From Bryum argenteum (taxonomy: Eukaryota > Streptophyta > Bryopsida > Bryales > Bryaceae): a stretch of 64,000 nt of DNA. The stretch spans positions 14,578,345-14,642,344 of the forward strand of contig CM073326.1 in assembly GCA_037043015.1 (NCBI GenBank). Reading direction: 5' to 3'. Position numbers and translations under genes: made by a program. The notes under the pieces are model-generated. The model did no database searches, had not been told where the DNA came from, and saw only the letters and a program-made list of their open reading frames with translations. How positions within the stretch are numbered: position 1 is the first letter of the stretch; each line of letters starts with the position of its first letter. Of the stretch, positions 46,716 to 56,133 are shown one piece after another.

Positions 46716-47509
46716 TCAATGGCCTCCTCCTCGGCTCCTCCAAGTTGTCAATGGCCATCGGGCGGGGGTGTCATCCTCCACTCTTTCCCCATCCGGATTG
46801 CCATTACCCGGTGAGACTTCGATGTTGAGCTCGATGCCGTGGATGCATTCTTGTCCGAACACCCATGAAGAACGGGTCTTCCGGTGGTGGTCTTCTCCGA
46901 GGTGTTGTAGGCATGTATGGCGGATGGCGGCTTGCGATCCCAATCCGTCTTGTGTGCCGACACCATTTTTGAGGATTTTGCCAACAATTCCGTTGGACCG
47001 CTCCGTAAGACCGTTAGCCTTCGGGTTATACGGAGTCGTCTTCGGTGTTTGATGGCATACCTCTTGGTCGAGATCCTCCACAATGTCGTTGATGAAGTGC
47101 TTTCCCGGTCACTCACCAACTCCGGGGGTACCAAACGCATCATGATCTCCTCGAAAAGGAACCGGCCGCTACTCGTGCGTCGTTTCTCTTGTAGCCCGGG
47201 CCTCTACCCATTTGGTGGCATAATCCGTAGCGAGGATTATGTACCTCTTCCGATCACTCGGCGACCGGATTAGTGGACCGATGAAATCAATCCCCCATTT
47301 GACAAAAGGGGCTAAGGGGATGATGGGGTCGGTGGCGGTGGTGCTTCGTCTGCGGGCACCGTCCGGTCGCACGCGTCACAACTCCGGACGTACTTCTTCA
47401 CATCACGGATGATGTAGGGCCACCAATAACCAGCACTTTTGATCCGGTTCACCGTGCTCATCGCTGCGAGGTGTCCTCCCGAATCGCCTGCGTGAAGTGC
47501 CTCCATCAC
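46716..47509 (-). pseudogene. Gypsy integrase remnant
   Basis: The zinc-binding domain HAGDSGGH...SCDAC (HHCC) lies near 47,400-47,505. The catalytic core follows with KWGIDFIGP and ILATDYATKWVEA (47,180-47,300). YNPKANGLTERSNG, with the glutamate of the DDE triad, is near 46,985-47,030. The pieces fall in different frames, so it is broken by indels. Confidence 0.8.
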
Positions 47510-47932
47510 CGGTTTACGTTCGTCCGGGCTCAGCGGCGTCGGATGACATCATCAGGTCCCATCCGGAAGAGGATCCCGGATAGGAGGGTGTAGGGTGCCA
47601 TTTTGTACTGGAACACGCTCTTCTGATCCCTCGACATGCCTTCCGGATACTCCCCCGTGTTCAGAAAATCACGATGTCACGATAGTCCGAAACGGGTGCC
47701 TGTTCAATGTGGAACACTCTGTGGAGGGAACCGGGTTCCCTTCCGAAAACTCGTCCGGAAAGAGGCTCGGTACATCCTCAAAAGCTTTTTGTCGCGCATC
47801 CGGAGAGGTAATCCGCATTGGAATTGGCTTTCCCGGATTTCACCTTCACTTCGTAATCAAATTCCCGGAGGAGTAGGATCCATCGGGCAATCCTCCCGGA
47901 CAGTCGACCTTGTTAACAAGGTACTTGTGGAG

Positions 47933-48145
47933 TCATGGTCCGTATGGAACACGACTTTGTAACCGAGGAGGTAATGCCGGAACTTCTTTGGAGTACACCA
48001 TCGCTAACGCTTCCCTCTCTGTGGTGGTGTAATTGCGCTCCGCGAGCTCATCACTGCTAGCGTAGTAAATCGGGTTCTCCCGCCCTTGGTCGTCCGCTTG
48101 CCACAAGATGGCCCCTAGGCACCATCCGGACGCATCAATGGTCAC
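47933..48145 (-). pseudogene. Gypsy RNase H remnant
   Basis: TIDASGWCLGAILWQ and YYASSDELAERNYTTTEREA correspond to the first acidic motif and the substrate-binding stretch of Ty3/gypsy RNase H. The frame is lost after 'EREALAMVYS'. Confidence 0.8.
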
Positions 48146-48146
48146 A

Positions 48147-49057
48147 TTAAACTCCTTCTTCCAATCCGGTGGGGAGAGGATTGGAGCACGGACAAAGCGC
48201 TTCTTGGATCCTCGACGCGACTGCCCGTTCGGATGTCCACACGAACGGCTCGTTGTTCTTCAAAGCAACTCCGTCGGAGGGGACGCCCTCCTGGCATAGT
48301 TTGTCGATGAATCTCCGGTAGTACCCGACACAGCCGAGGAATCCTCGAACTTCCCGCACCGTCCGGGGTGGGGATAGGGTCAGGATTACCTTAACCTTAT
48401 CTGTGTCCACTTGCAACCCTTGCCGACTAACAACGTGTCCTAACAGCAACCCGGTTTCCATGCCAAAGAAGCATTTACCGGGATGCAGTTTGAGGTCCGT
48501 CTCTCTGCAGCGCTGGAAGGTTTGGCGAAGGTGGGAAAGGTGGCTCTTCCGTTCTCCAAACACCGCGAAGTCATCGATAAAGACTTCCAAGAAATGTCGA
48601 AGGAAATCTTTAAAGATGTCAATCATGAGCCTCTGGAAGGTGCCCGGGGCGTTACAAAGTCCGAAAGGCATCCGGTTGAACGCGTAGGTTCCCATTCCGT
48701 CGTGAAGGTGGTCTTGGTGATCGCTAGCCCGGATTGACACTTGGTTTAACCCGAGAATCCGTCGAGGAAGGCATACGATTCCCGACCGGCTACATGATCA
48801 AGAATGACATCGGTGAAGGGTAGGGGTAGTAGTCCTTCTTGGTGGCCGCATTCAACTTCCGGAAATCTGGCGACGCGGATCTTCACTTTCCCATCCGCTC
48901 GGTTTTTTCTTGAACAACCACTATCGGAGAAACCCATTCCGAGTTGTTGACCGGGTAGATGAACCCCGCATCCAAAGAACCGATCTATCTCCTCCTTCAC
49001 CATCAACGAGTACGCCGGGTTTAGTCGATGCGGCGTTAACCGACCGAACAGCTCCAT
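48147..49057 (-). pseudogene. Gypsy reverse transcriptase remnant
   Basis: MVKEEIDRFF and PLPFTDVILDHVAGRESY lead to YAFNRMPFGLCNAPGTFQRL and the catalytic FIDDFAVF. KLHPGKCFFG, LGHVVS and VREVRGFLGCVGYYRRFI of the RT/connection region follow. At least one frameshift occurs around 48,740-48,950. The catalytic DD is intact, but the gene is not. Confidence 0.88.
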
Positions 49058-49060
49058 CGA

Positions 49061-49810
49061 TCAAATCGATTTCATGCTCTCCCGGTGGGAAGGATTCCCC
49101 CAAGTCGCCGAGGAGTCAGGCGTAACACGTCGGAATATTCCGCCCGGCGATTGGCGGCATTCCTCCTTTTCCTCCGCGGTCAACGTCTTCCCCACGTAGA
49201 ACTTTTCGTCTGTCCGAACTTCCATCTCCTCGTAGTCCTTGGGTGAGACCACGTTCTTGATCCTCTCAGTCCTTTCTCCTCCGGATCCGGATCCAACGCC
49301 CCCATGACAAGTGACTTCCTCCCATTCGTAAAGGTTGGGTATCCGGGTTAGTCGGTTGTTGCGCGTCTCCACTTCTCCGTGAGTGCGGTACATGATTCGC
49401 CAGTGAACGGTCCTCCACATCGGTCTTCCTTCCCGGAGTGGGTCCAAGCTGCAGGAGGGGTGCTTCCTCGGGACTTGCTCTGGGAATTCAAGTCCTTCTC
49501 CACCAATCCGGTAAACTCCTCGACCGGATAGCACGCCGGGACTCGGTTCGACTCCGACCAATCCGAGGTGTAATCCTCGGTGGGTCTGGTTTCTCCTTCG
49601 TGAGCGACGTGTTTCAAGGAATCCGGACGGGGGTCTCCCAACCCGGAATTCCTTCTCTCCCGATCTACCACTACCTTGGCGAGATAGAGCCATGGTCGTC
49701 AAGCAAAGATTCGGAAGGGTCTTCCTCGTCAACCCGGATCACCACGTAGTTCAAAGAAATAGGTCCGCTTTCCCACACGGGATGGGATCGAGAGAGAAGG
49801 CCGACCGGAA
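49061..49810 (-). pseudogene. Gypsy protease-RT linker region, decayed
   Basis: The open stretch contains VRTDEKFYVGKTLTAEEKE, of the type found between protease and RT in plant gypsy polyproteins. It is frameshifted on both sides. No separate function is assigned. Confidence 0.5.
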
Positions 49811-50302
49811 CTACTCGAGATTGGTCTCGCCATCCGTAGCACCAGGCCGGTTCTCTCCAAGGTCGTGTAATCGAGGTCGTATGCCGTATCCTCCAAAGAT
49901 GAGGTTAACCCCGGATCCGCCATCTACCGGAACGTTATGGATATTGCGACCATCAACTTCAATCTGTAATTTCGGGGGCTCCGTAATCCTCGAGGGCGCA
50001 AAATTTACCGCCACCGCCGGAAGCTTGTACCTCTTCTTCCTTCTCTCGTATCCAAGCCTCCCGGATAACCTTCGGTAATTGAGCGTTGTCGTGGAGTAGT
50101 TGACCGATTGTAGCGTTCGCGCTACCGATCCTTGACGTCTGCGCAGGATGTCGTACTCGTCCACCCTTGCCTTGGGTCCGGTTTCAATATCACCGGATTG
50201 TCCACAAACCGGACTTTCTTCGCCTCCGGTTTCGGGTCCTCCTTCAAAGAAGGAGTTCCCGACTTCATCGATTATGTCTATTTCTAACCTATCGTACTCC
50301 AC
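49811..50302 (-). pseudogene. Gypsy aspartic protease remnant
   Basis: PPKLQIEVDGRNIHNVPVDG is followed by GSGVNLIF. The DGGSG replaces the common D-S/T-G and is seen in some plant gypsy lineages. The flanking sequence is frameshifted. Confidence 0.7.
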
Positions 50303-50568
50303 CCCTTTCTTTGCTTCTACCGGGGTGGTTCTATCGTGGTGACTACTCCGGTTTACCTCCTCGGAGTAACCGCCCGGACTATCACTGCGTTTCCGGTGGC
50401 CCTGGTATTCTTCTTCTTCCGCCGACTACCGGAGTCCGTATTGCCTTTGGTGGAGCTGCGGGTGGAGACCTTGTTCACAACAACCTCCCCCACGTTCGCG
50501 CGGTTCCACCTCCCGGCATCATTTGGGCGGATTGTCTACCACGGTGTGCGCGTAGTTCAGCCGTGTGA

Positions 50569-51077
50569 TCATCTCCCCGGGTGGCTCCACCACCATCTTG
50601 GTGCAATCTTACGTCGAGGAGGTTTTGGACAACTCGTCTCCCTATGGCCATGCTCCCCCCAGTTTTGACAAGGTAGGATTTGCGACAGCTCCGTTACCTT
50701 GCGAGGCTCGTTGAAGCACCCGGTCGCATAATGACCATCCGTCCACACGGTAGCACTGGACATTGTCCAGTAGTGTTGTAACTCGTGATCCCGGGTGGGC
50801 CGTTGGAACTAGCTCCCCGCCCATGACCGGATCTGCCTGGGTTGCCGTTCGGTCGAGGGGGGTTCCCTCTTCCTCTTCCGTAACCGGTTTGGACTTGGTA
50901 GATGTACTGGACATCACCATCCGCATAATCATCATCATCCGGCATGGTGTACTCCACTCCGGTCTCTGCCTCCACGAAATGGACAGGCTTCTTCGCTTTT
51001 GCGTGGGGGCAGTCCGAAGCGAAATGGCCGGGCTCACGGCAGCGTGAACACCACACGTTCGACCTGGTACTTGAGTG
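50569..51077 (-). pseudogene. gag nucleocapsid remnant with two zinc knuckles
   Basis: CSRCREPGHFASDC is an intact CCHC knuckle (about 51,000-51,045). CQNWGEHGHRETSC (about 50,625-50,665) is a second one whose second Cys has become Trp. The apparent upstream start lies in the adjoining satellite, so the true gag N-terminus is missing. Confidence 0.75.
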
Positions 51078-51159
51078 CAGTACTTGGCTCGGCCAGACCA
51101 CGGGGAGCCTCAACCAAGGGCGGTTCATGTGAAGGCCAGGACCAGCAAGTTGTGAAGCT
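51078..51159 (+). repeat. Partial satellite monomer, left of the inserted element
   Basis: From 'cttggctcggccagaccacg' to 'gttgtgAAGCT', this is ~95% identical to the end of every ~413-bp monomer beyond 56,140. It is the left part of the monomer that the 4,974-bp element split. Its own left edge is the truncated gypsy gag. Confidence 0.9.
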
Positions 51160-51485
51160 TGTCAAACCTCATTATTTTGTTTTTGCCCCAATTTGGTCCG
51201 GATAGTGCTTAGTAGTAGTGAAATAGGATAAATAACGCCCTGGTAACCGGCTATCCGGGTAATAACCGGGTAGGGTTAGCTTAGCCAGGGACCTGCCTGT
51301 CCGGGAGCATCCTAAAGCTTAGTGGGCAGGATAGGATAGCGGAATTTCTAACCCGCCTTTTGCTTCGTAACCTTTGCTTTTAAAACTCGTGCACGGACTC
51401 ACCGTGCCTAGCCCGAGCACTGAGCGCCCGGGTAGGGCTTAGCCGACCGATCTCGAGTCTGTCCCAACCCGGGAAGGCATATGCT

Positions 51486-51662
51486 GACCCGGTTATGTGC
51501 CTACCGGGCATGAGGGGCCCGGGTACGATCTGCCCGGGCATGACCCGGACAGTCATTGCCCGGCCAGCCATGGTCCGGCCCGGCCATGGCCCGACCGGCT
51601 ATGGACCGACCGGTCATGGCCCGATCGGGCATAACCCGGCCGGTTCTCAATGGCCGGGGAGG
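51486..51662 (+). repeat. GC-rich degenerate repeats (ATGGCCCGACCGG-type)
   Basis: Imperfect ~15-bp units such as 'catggcccgaccggctatgg' are repeated about ten times near the left part of the LTR, upstream of the reading frame. They are rich in CCGG and CCCGGG words. A regulatory role in U3 is possible but unproven. Confidence 0.7.
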
Positions 51663-51943
51663 CCGCCGGGTGGAAGGACGGGCCGGGCGGTATAACTTCC
51701 GGCGGCGCCGACCGTCCCGGGCTGACAAGCCCGTGATCAATGCGCCGCCAAAAGGTACCGCCATCCACCTCCCCCACTCCGTTGTCTTTAGCGGCCAAAT
51801 TCGGCCGTTACCCTCCTTTTTCTCCTCCTCCTCGTTTTTCGTGCCTCCGCCGACTCTGCTGCTCCCGAAGTTGTGCACGCACGTTCCTGCTCCACGCGGC
51901 CGTCGTCCCGTACGCCCGTAGCCGGGAAGGAGAGTACGGAACC

Positions 51944-54900
51944 ATGGCGGGAGAGCGAAGCCGCGAACCCGGAGTAAGATCATCCAGTGGCATTCCGATG
52001 GCGGAGGATGCCCGAGGCTACGATTGGTGCGAGGATCTCACAAGGATGGGGTGTGCGGGGTTGTATTGGGTGCCCTGGAACGTGGAGGATGCGAGAGATC
52101 ATCGAGGAGGCCGCGTCCGGGACGGGATCCACCGACCTTGCGAGACAATCTGTCCCGAGCCAAGCCGCACGCCCGGCGGGAGGCTTGCCGGAGGGCGACC
52201 TATGGCTTCCCGGACTCCCCACCGGATACATTGGTGAGAACGACCCCTCCCGATCGGGAAGTTCTACAACCCGGCACACGAGCACGATGGATTCCGGGTA
52301 GAAGACTGCGTGAATGCGAGGGAGCGGCGGCTTCTCCGATTTCGGTTCCGATCTCGAACCCGGAGAAGCTGACAGACGATGTCGAATCGGCTCTCGAAGG
52401 CGATCATGGAATCTTTACAGGCGGGAGGCGGATAGGGTGGGGACATATCCTCGAGGAGGTGGTTACCCGCGCAGTCAAGAAGACCACGGTGCAAGGGGTG
52501 CCCTGCCCGGCACCGTACATGTACCATTTGTACGCACAGTATGAATGCTGCGCACCCGGGAGATCACGCACCTCCGAATGCTCATGGAGAAGAGGAGGGA
52601 CATGTTTCAGGAGAGAGATTCCCGGAGACGGAGTCCCCGCCGCAGCCCAAATTCCTCCCTGGGTGGCTAACCCCGAGCCGGAGCACTTCCACCGCCTCCG
52701 CCACCAGCCCCCGCCAGACCACCGGGCCCAGGGGAGCGAGACATCGACGGACGGGGCAGCACCTCAACCCGGAGAGGGTGGGGCACGGGGCCTAGCGCGG
52801 GAGGAGCGGCCACCTCCGGATCGAGAGAAGCAAACTACCCCTCCCGGAAGGAGGCACTCCCCCCGGCCGGCCCCACTCACCGGATGGCAACCCGGAGTGT
52901 GGCTACCACCGGCCGAGCCACCCGGATCCGCCTACCCGGACAACAGGAAGACTCCCGGCCGCCATGGCGACCCTTCGTCCCCCGTAGCTGTCTCACCCCC
53001 ACCCCTTAGACCGGTGCAGGGAAACGATAGTGAGGGAGAGGAGGCTCCCGTCCTGCACCGAAGGAAGTCGGGAAGAGTCCTGCGGTTCGTGGAGAGCGAA
53101 TCTGCTTCCTTGCCCGGAGGACGGGGTGTGGAAGCCTCGGCCCCGCCAGGAGAGACCGAGGCCGGGGAAACTCTACCGCCCGGAGACCCTACTCCGGAAG
53201 TGCAGACCCCGACCCGGGGAGTGCAAGTGGGGGACGTACCCACTGAGGTACTCCTCCTGGCAGATAGCCCGGCAGAGGGTCCCGGACAGCCTCCAGCCAC
53301 GGGAGAGATAGAGTGGGGAGACCCGCAGCATGCAAAGAAGAGGAAGGCGGACCTCCCCGCCGAGAGCCCCCGGCCGCGAGTCCGGAGAAAGCTCACTAAG
53401 CTCCGGACAGACACTTCACCAACTCCGGCCACCCCTCCTGTTACCCGGGCCAATCCCCTCGAACCGGTGGTTCGAGCAATTCCGGCAGTTCATCGGGCCT
53501 CACCTTCCGGGGAGGGAGAAATCCGAAGGAAGGGGAAGAGGGTGCTAGAGGAGTCCTCTGAGTCTGAGGAAGGGGAGATCACCGCACCACATTCGCCTGC
53601 CCATGCTACCCGGGTACACGCAGAGGCGGCACCCTCCAGTGCTACCCGGTTGTCAGGATAGGAGGACTTCACCCCGCGGAGGACGGAGTTCGACCCCAAC
53701 CTTCCTGTACCCCCATTCCGGATAACGGAAGAGCATCCGCTGCAGCCAATTGCGCACGCATTACAGGTATGCACGCAGGAACACTTGCAGATGCACAAGG
53801 CCCTGCGCGGTATATCCGTGGCTCTCCGAACCGGCCAAGTAGAGAGGTTCCCCGACATGGTGCGGGAGCTAGTCCAGGAGAATGCGGCAGCCCGGGCAAG
53901 CAACAACGAGGGGTCCCTCATTATCTTACGGCAAGCCCGGGAAATCCAGCAGTTGGAGGAGGAGTTGTCCAAGCAACAGGGGTACGCTCGACAGCACCTC
54001 TTCGGGCTCAAGAGGTTCCTGTATGCACCCGGAGAGGCACAGCTGAAGGCCCAGCTGCTCGACGCCCAATTCCAGGCCTCAGGATCGGACCTCCCAACCC
54101 GGATGGCGGCGTACATGAAGAAAGCTGCAGAAAGGATGGAGGGGGCTCTCCAGGAGATGAGAGACCTCATCGGAGAGATGGCCCGGACTTTTCCCGGGGA
54201 GGCACCTCCCCTTGCAGTTGTAGAAGATACGCCCACCCAGGGCAACCCCGAAGCGACCAAGGAGGCCAGGGCCGAGGAGGAAGAGCCCATCGACCCCGCG
54301 GTAATGGAGGAACCGGTTCCGCCCACGAGCCTGAGCCCGGAGAAGACCTCGAGGGAGACAGGGACTTCGCACCCCCACAGCAGCAACTTACCGGAGAGCA
54401 CCGAGGCAAGTCTGAAGGAAGATGCTCCCCGGGTAGTCGAGGCAGAGGCTCCCCGGGTAGTCGAGGCAGAGACTCCCCGGGTAGTTGAGGCAGTTCCCCG
54501 GGCAATAGAGGAGGATACCCAGGTCAGAAATCCCTCCCCCACGCCACCGGTCCGGACTGTGGACCCCGAGGACAGGAGTCCCCTTCCTGCCCAAGAGGCC
54601 ACAATCCAACCAGGGCAGAAGGGGGAGGCCGATACCCGGTCAGCCGGATTAGGAACAGAGGAGCCGCAGACACCTCGCAGTCCGGGTTTAGCCGTCCCAT
54701 CGGAGCCCTCGGATCTCGGAGCCCTCCCCGCGACGGTGCTGACCGCGGAAGCTACTCCCCTCATCCATGAGGACCTGATCGACGTCCCGGAAATCGGAGA
54801 AGCACTCCCGGACACCTCAGCCCCGATGCCTTCCGGGGATACGGAGATCCTCGGAAGCGGAGGGACTTCCCCGATGCTCCAGGAGGCCGGGAACGAAGAA

Positions 54901-54999
54901 GAGGAGGTCAATTCCCAACCCGGGTTGGGAGTGCAGGAGGTCGGCACCTCCGAGACTGCCGAGGCTGCGAGGTCGGATGATCGTGACAGGAAGGACTAG
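51944..54999 (+). pseudogene. LTR-internal reading frame, proline/acidic with coiled coil
   Basis: The function is unknown. A likely start is ATG at 51,944 in good plant context (ACCATGGCG). The likely coding sequence changes frame at least twice before about 52,600 (segments CEDLTRMGCAGLYWVPWNVE, EGDLWLPGLPTGY, GGRRIGWGHILEEVV). One frame is then open from about 52,300 to 54,999, broken only by TAG at 53,659. Before the TAG it is rich in Pro, Arg, Glu and Ser. After it comes a probable coiled coil (SLIILRQAREIQQLEEELSK; KKAAERMEGALQEMRDLIGE) and an acidic tail with an 8-residue repeat. No RT, integrase or known domain was recognised. The element lies outside any cellular gene, and selection on the protein is untested. 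Confidence 0.55.
54424..54516 (+). repeat. 24-bp in-frame tandem repeat
   Basis: The unit GCTCCCCGGGTAGTCGAGGC plus four bases occurs three times and then decays, encoding APRVVEAE repeats in the acidic tail of the LTR-internal frame. The length is a multiple of three, so the frame is kept. Confidence 0.9.
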
Positions 55000-56133
55000 G
55001 GTCGAGGCGGGTGCATCTGACCGGGAGGGTTAGGTTAGATTTGTGTGTCTTTATTGCAAGTAGGAGAATGACGGCGCTAGAGTGTCAGAGGCTAGATTTA
55101 GAAAGATTCCCTGGCACAGGATTTTGTCCTCTCTGGGATGCCAGGGAGGATCTGCTACTTAGCCGAGGGGAGGATACTCCCTCGGGGTCTTTTTGTGATT
55201 TTGCCATACCCTAATCCAGTGCAAGTACGCCTCTTTCTCACTTCCCTCGTGTGTGCTCGTGTGTGATTGCGTGTGTCGGATTGTGCATCTTTCTCGTTCT
55301 TCCTGTCTTGTCTGTAGGGTCGGGGTGTGTGCAGAGTTCAAAGGACCCTTGCTGTCCGGGCAAGAGGTAACGGTTCCGTCCTTGAACGGAGAGGAGTGAG
55401 GAGAGTAGAGAAGCTGGTAGGAGAGGAGTGCGGCCAACGAACGACACCTCTCACTTAGGGCCCGGTTTAGCCTGTCCGTGCAGCATTCAGGATTACGGCG
55501 GCCAGGAAGGGATTCCGGCCGCCTAACCGACTCCCGAGGCCGTACTCGGTTGAGTCCCCCTGGATTGCTGAAGTCCGGATAGGAAGGTCGGTGTATAGGT
55601 GATAGCGGTGAACTCCGGGTCAGTCGCACCACCCCCAGTCCAGTAACCCGGATAGTGAGTTGAGATAACCGGACCATAGGAGAACCGGATACCGAACTTT
55701 GTGACATGCGTGTGGATCTATAGTCCGGGCGTAGACGGAGGTATAAGGGAAGTTCCTAACAGGGTAAGGAGAGAGAGAGAGTCTCGGTGACCTTTCCGGT
55801 CACGTTAATGAACGGGAGAAGTGGCCTAATCCCCCCAATTATCTAAGTCCGGGAAAACCCCTCTGAGGAGAATACAGAGGTTAAACTAAACCACAAAGAC
55901 TAAACCCGCCCCTTTTTCTGTCCGGGCAGCTGTTTCCAGGACAGGATGTAGGGTACAGGGGTGATAGGACAGTACCCGGATAGCACCAATCCGGGTATGC
56001 TAACAAGTGGAAATTGTTGTTCTTGCACTTCACAGGATCTCCGAGGAACGAACACTCGGGTTCTTGTTTGGGAAACCTCTTTTACCGCGAAAAAGGGTTA
56101 TCCGGGCACGAATCGGAAAAGCACGTTACGACA
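55000..56133 (+). other. Non-coding 3' part of the 4,974-bp element
   Basis: No credible ORF. It contains a GT-rich stretch (55,240-55,290), many CCGG words and a GA run (about 55,770-55,785). If the element is an LTR, this part would include R/U5, but no polyadenylation signal was assigned. Confidence 0.4.

Larger units (their letters stand above)
44965..51077 (-). mobile_element. Decayed Ty3/gypsy LTR retrotransposon (truncated)
   Basis: GC-rich minus-strand element. In coding order it holds gag zinc knuckles, protease, reverse transcriptase, RNase H, integrase and the first ~1.4 kb of the 3' LTR. This gag-PR-RT-RH-IN order is that of Ty3/gypsy; the protease DGGSG motif recalls Tat/Ogre-type plant elements (inference). 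The gag region ends abruptly at 51,077 against satellite sequence, with no 5' LTR. The coding sequence changes frame many times, so it is inactive. Confidence 0.85.
51160..56133 (+). mobile_element. 4,974-bp element: probable protein-coding solo LTR
   Basis: It starts TGTCAAACC, ends GTTACGACA and is flanked by AAGCT at 51,155-51,159 and 56,134-56,138. Removing it rejoins a normal satellite monomer (GTTGTG-AAGCT-CATGACAAAA). TG...CA ends with a 5-bp duplication are the signature of a retroviral-type integrase. No second copy of either end was found inside, so two flanking LTRs are absent. The left end resembles the LTR start of the adjacent gypsy element. I infer a solo LTR of unusual length, carrying a long plus-strand reading frame. 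A non-autonomous element of another kind is the alternative. Confidence 0.75.

Noticed and set aside
52024..52026. TTG at 52,024 as the start of the LTR-internal protein
   Set aside because: A TTG start is implausible in a plant. The ATG at 51,944 has a good context, and the motifs shared with the gypsy LTR lie in other frames upstream of about 52,400.
53490..54947. Long minus-strand open frame (485 codons) in the 5-kb element
   Set aside because: It is antisense to the better-supported plus-strand frame. Its Ser/Gly/Arg-rich composition follows from the GC-rich complement, and it has no recognisable domain.
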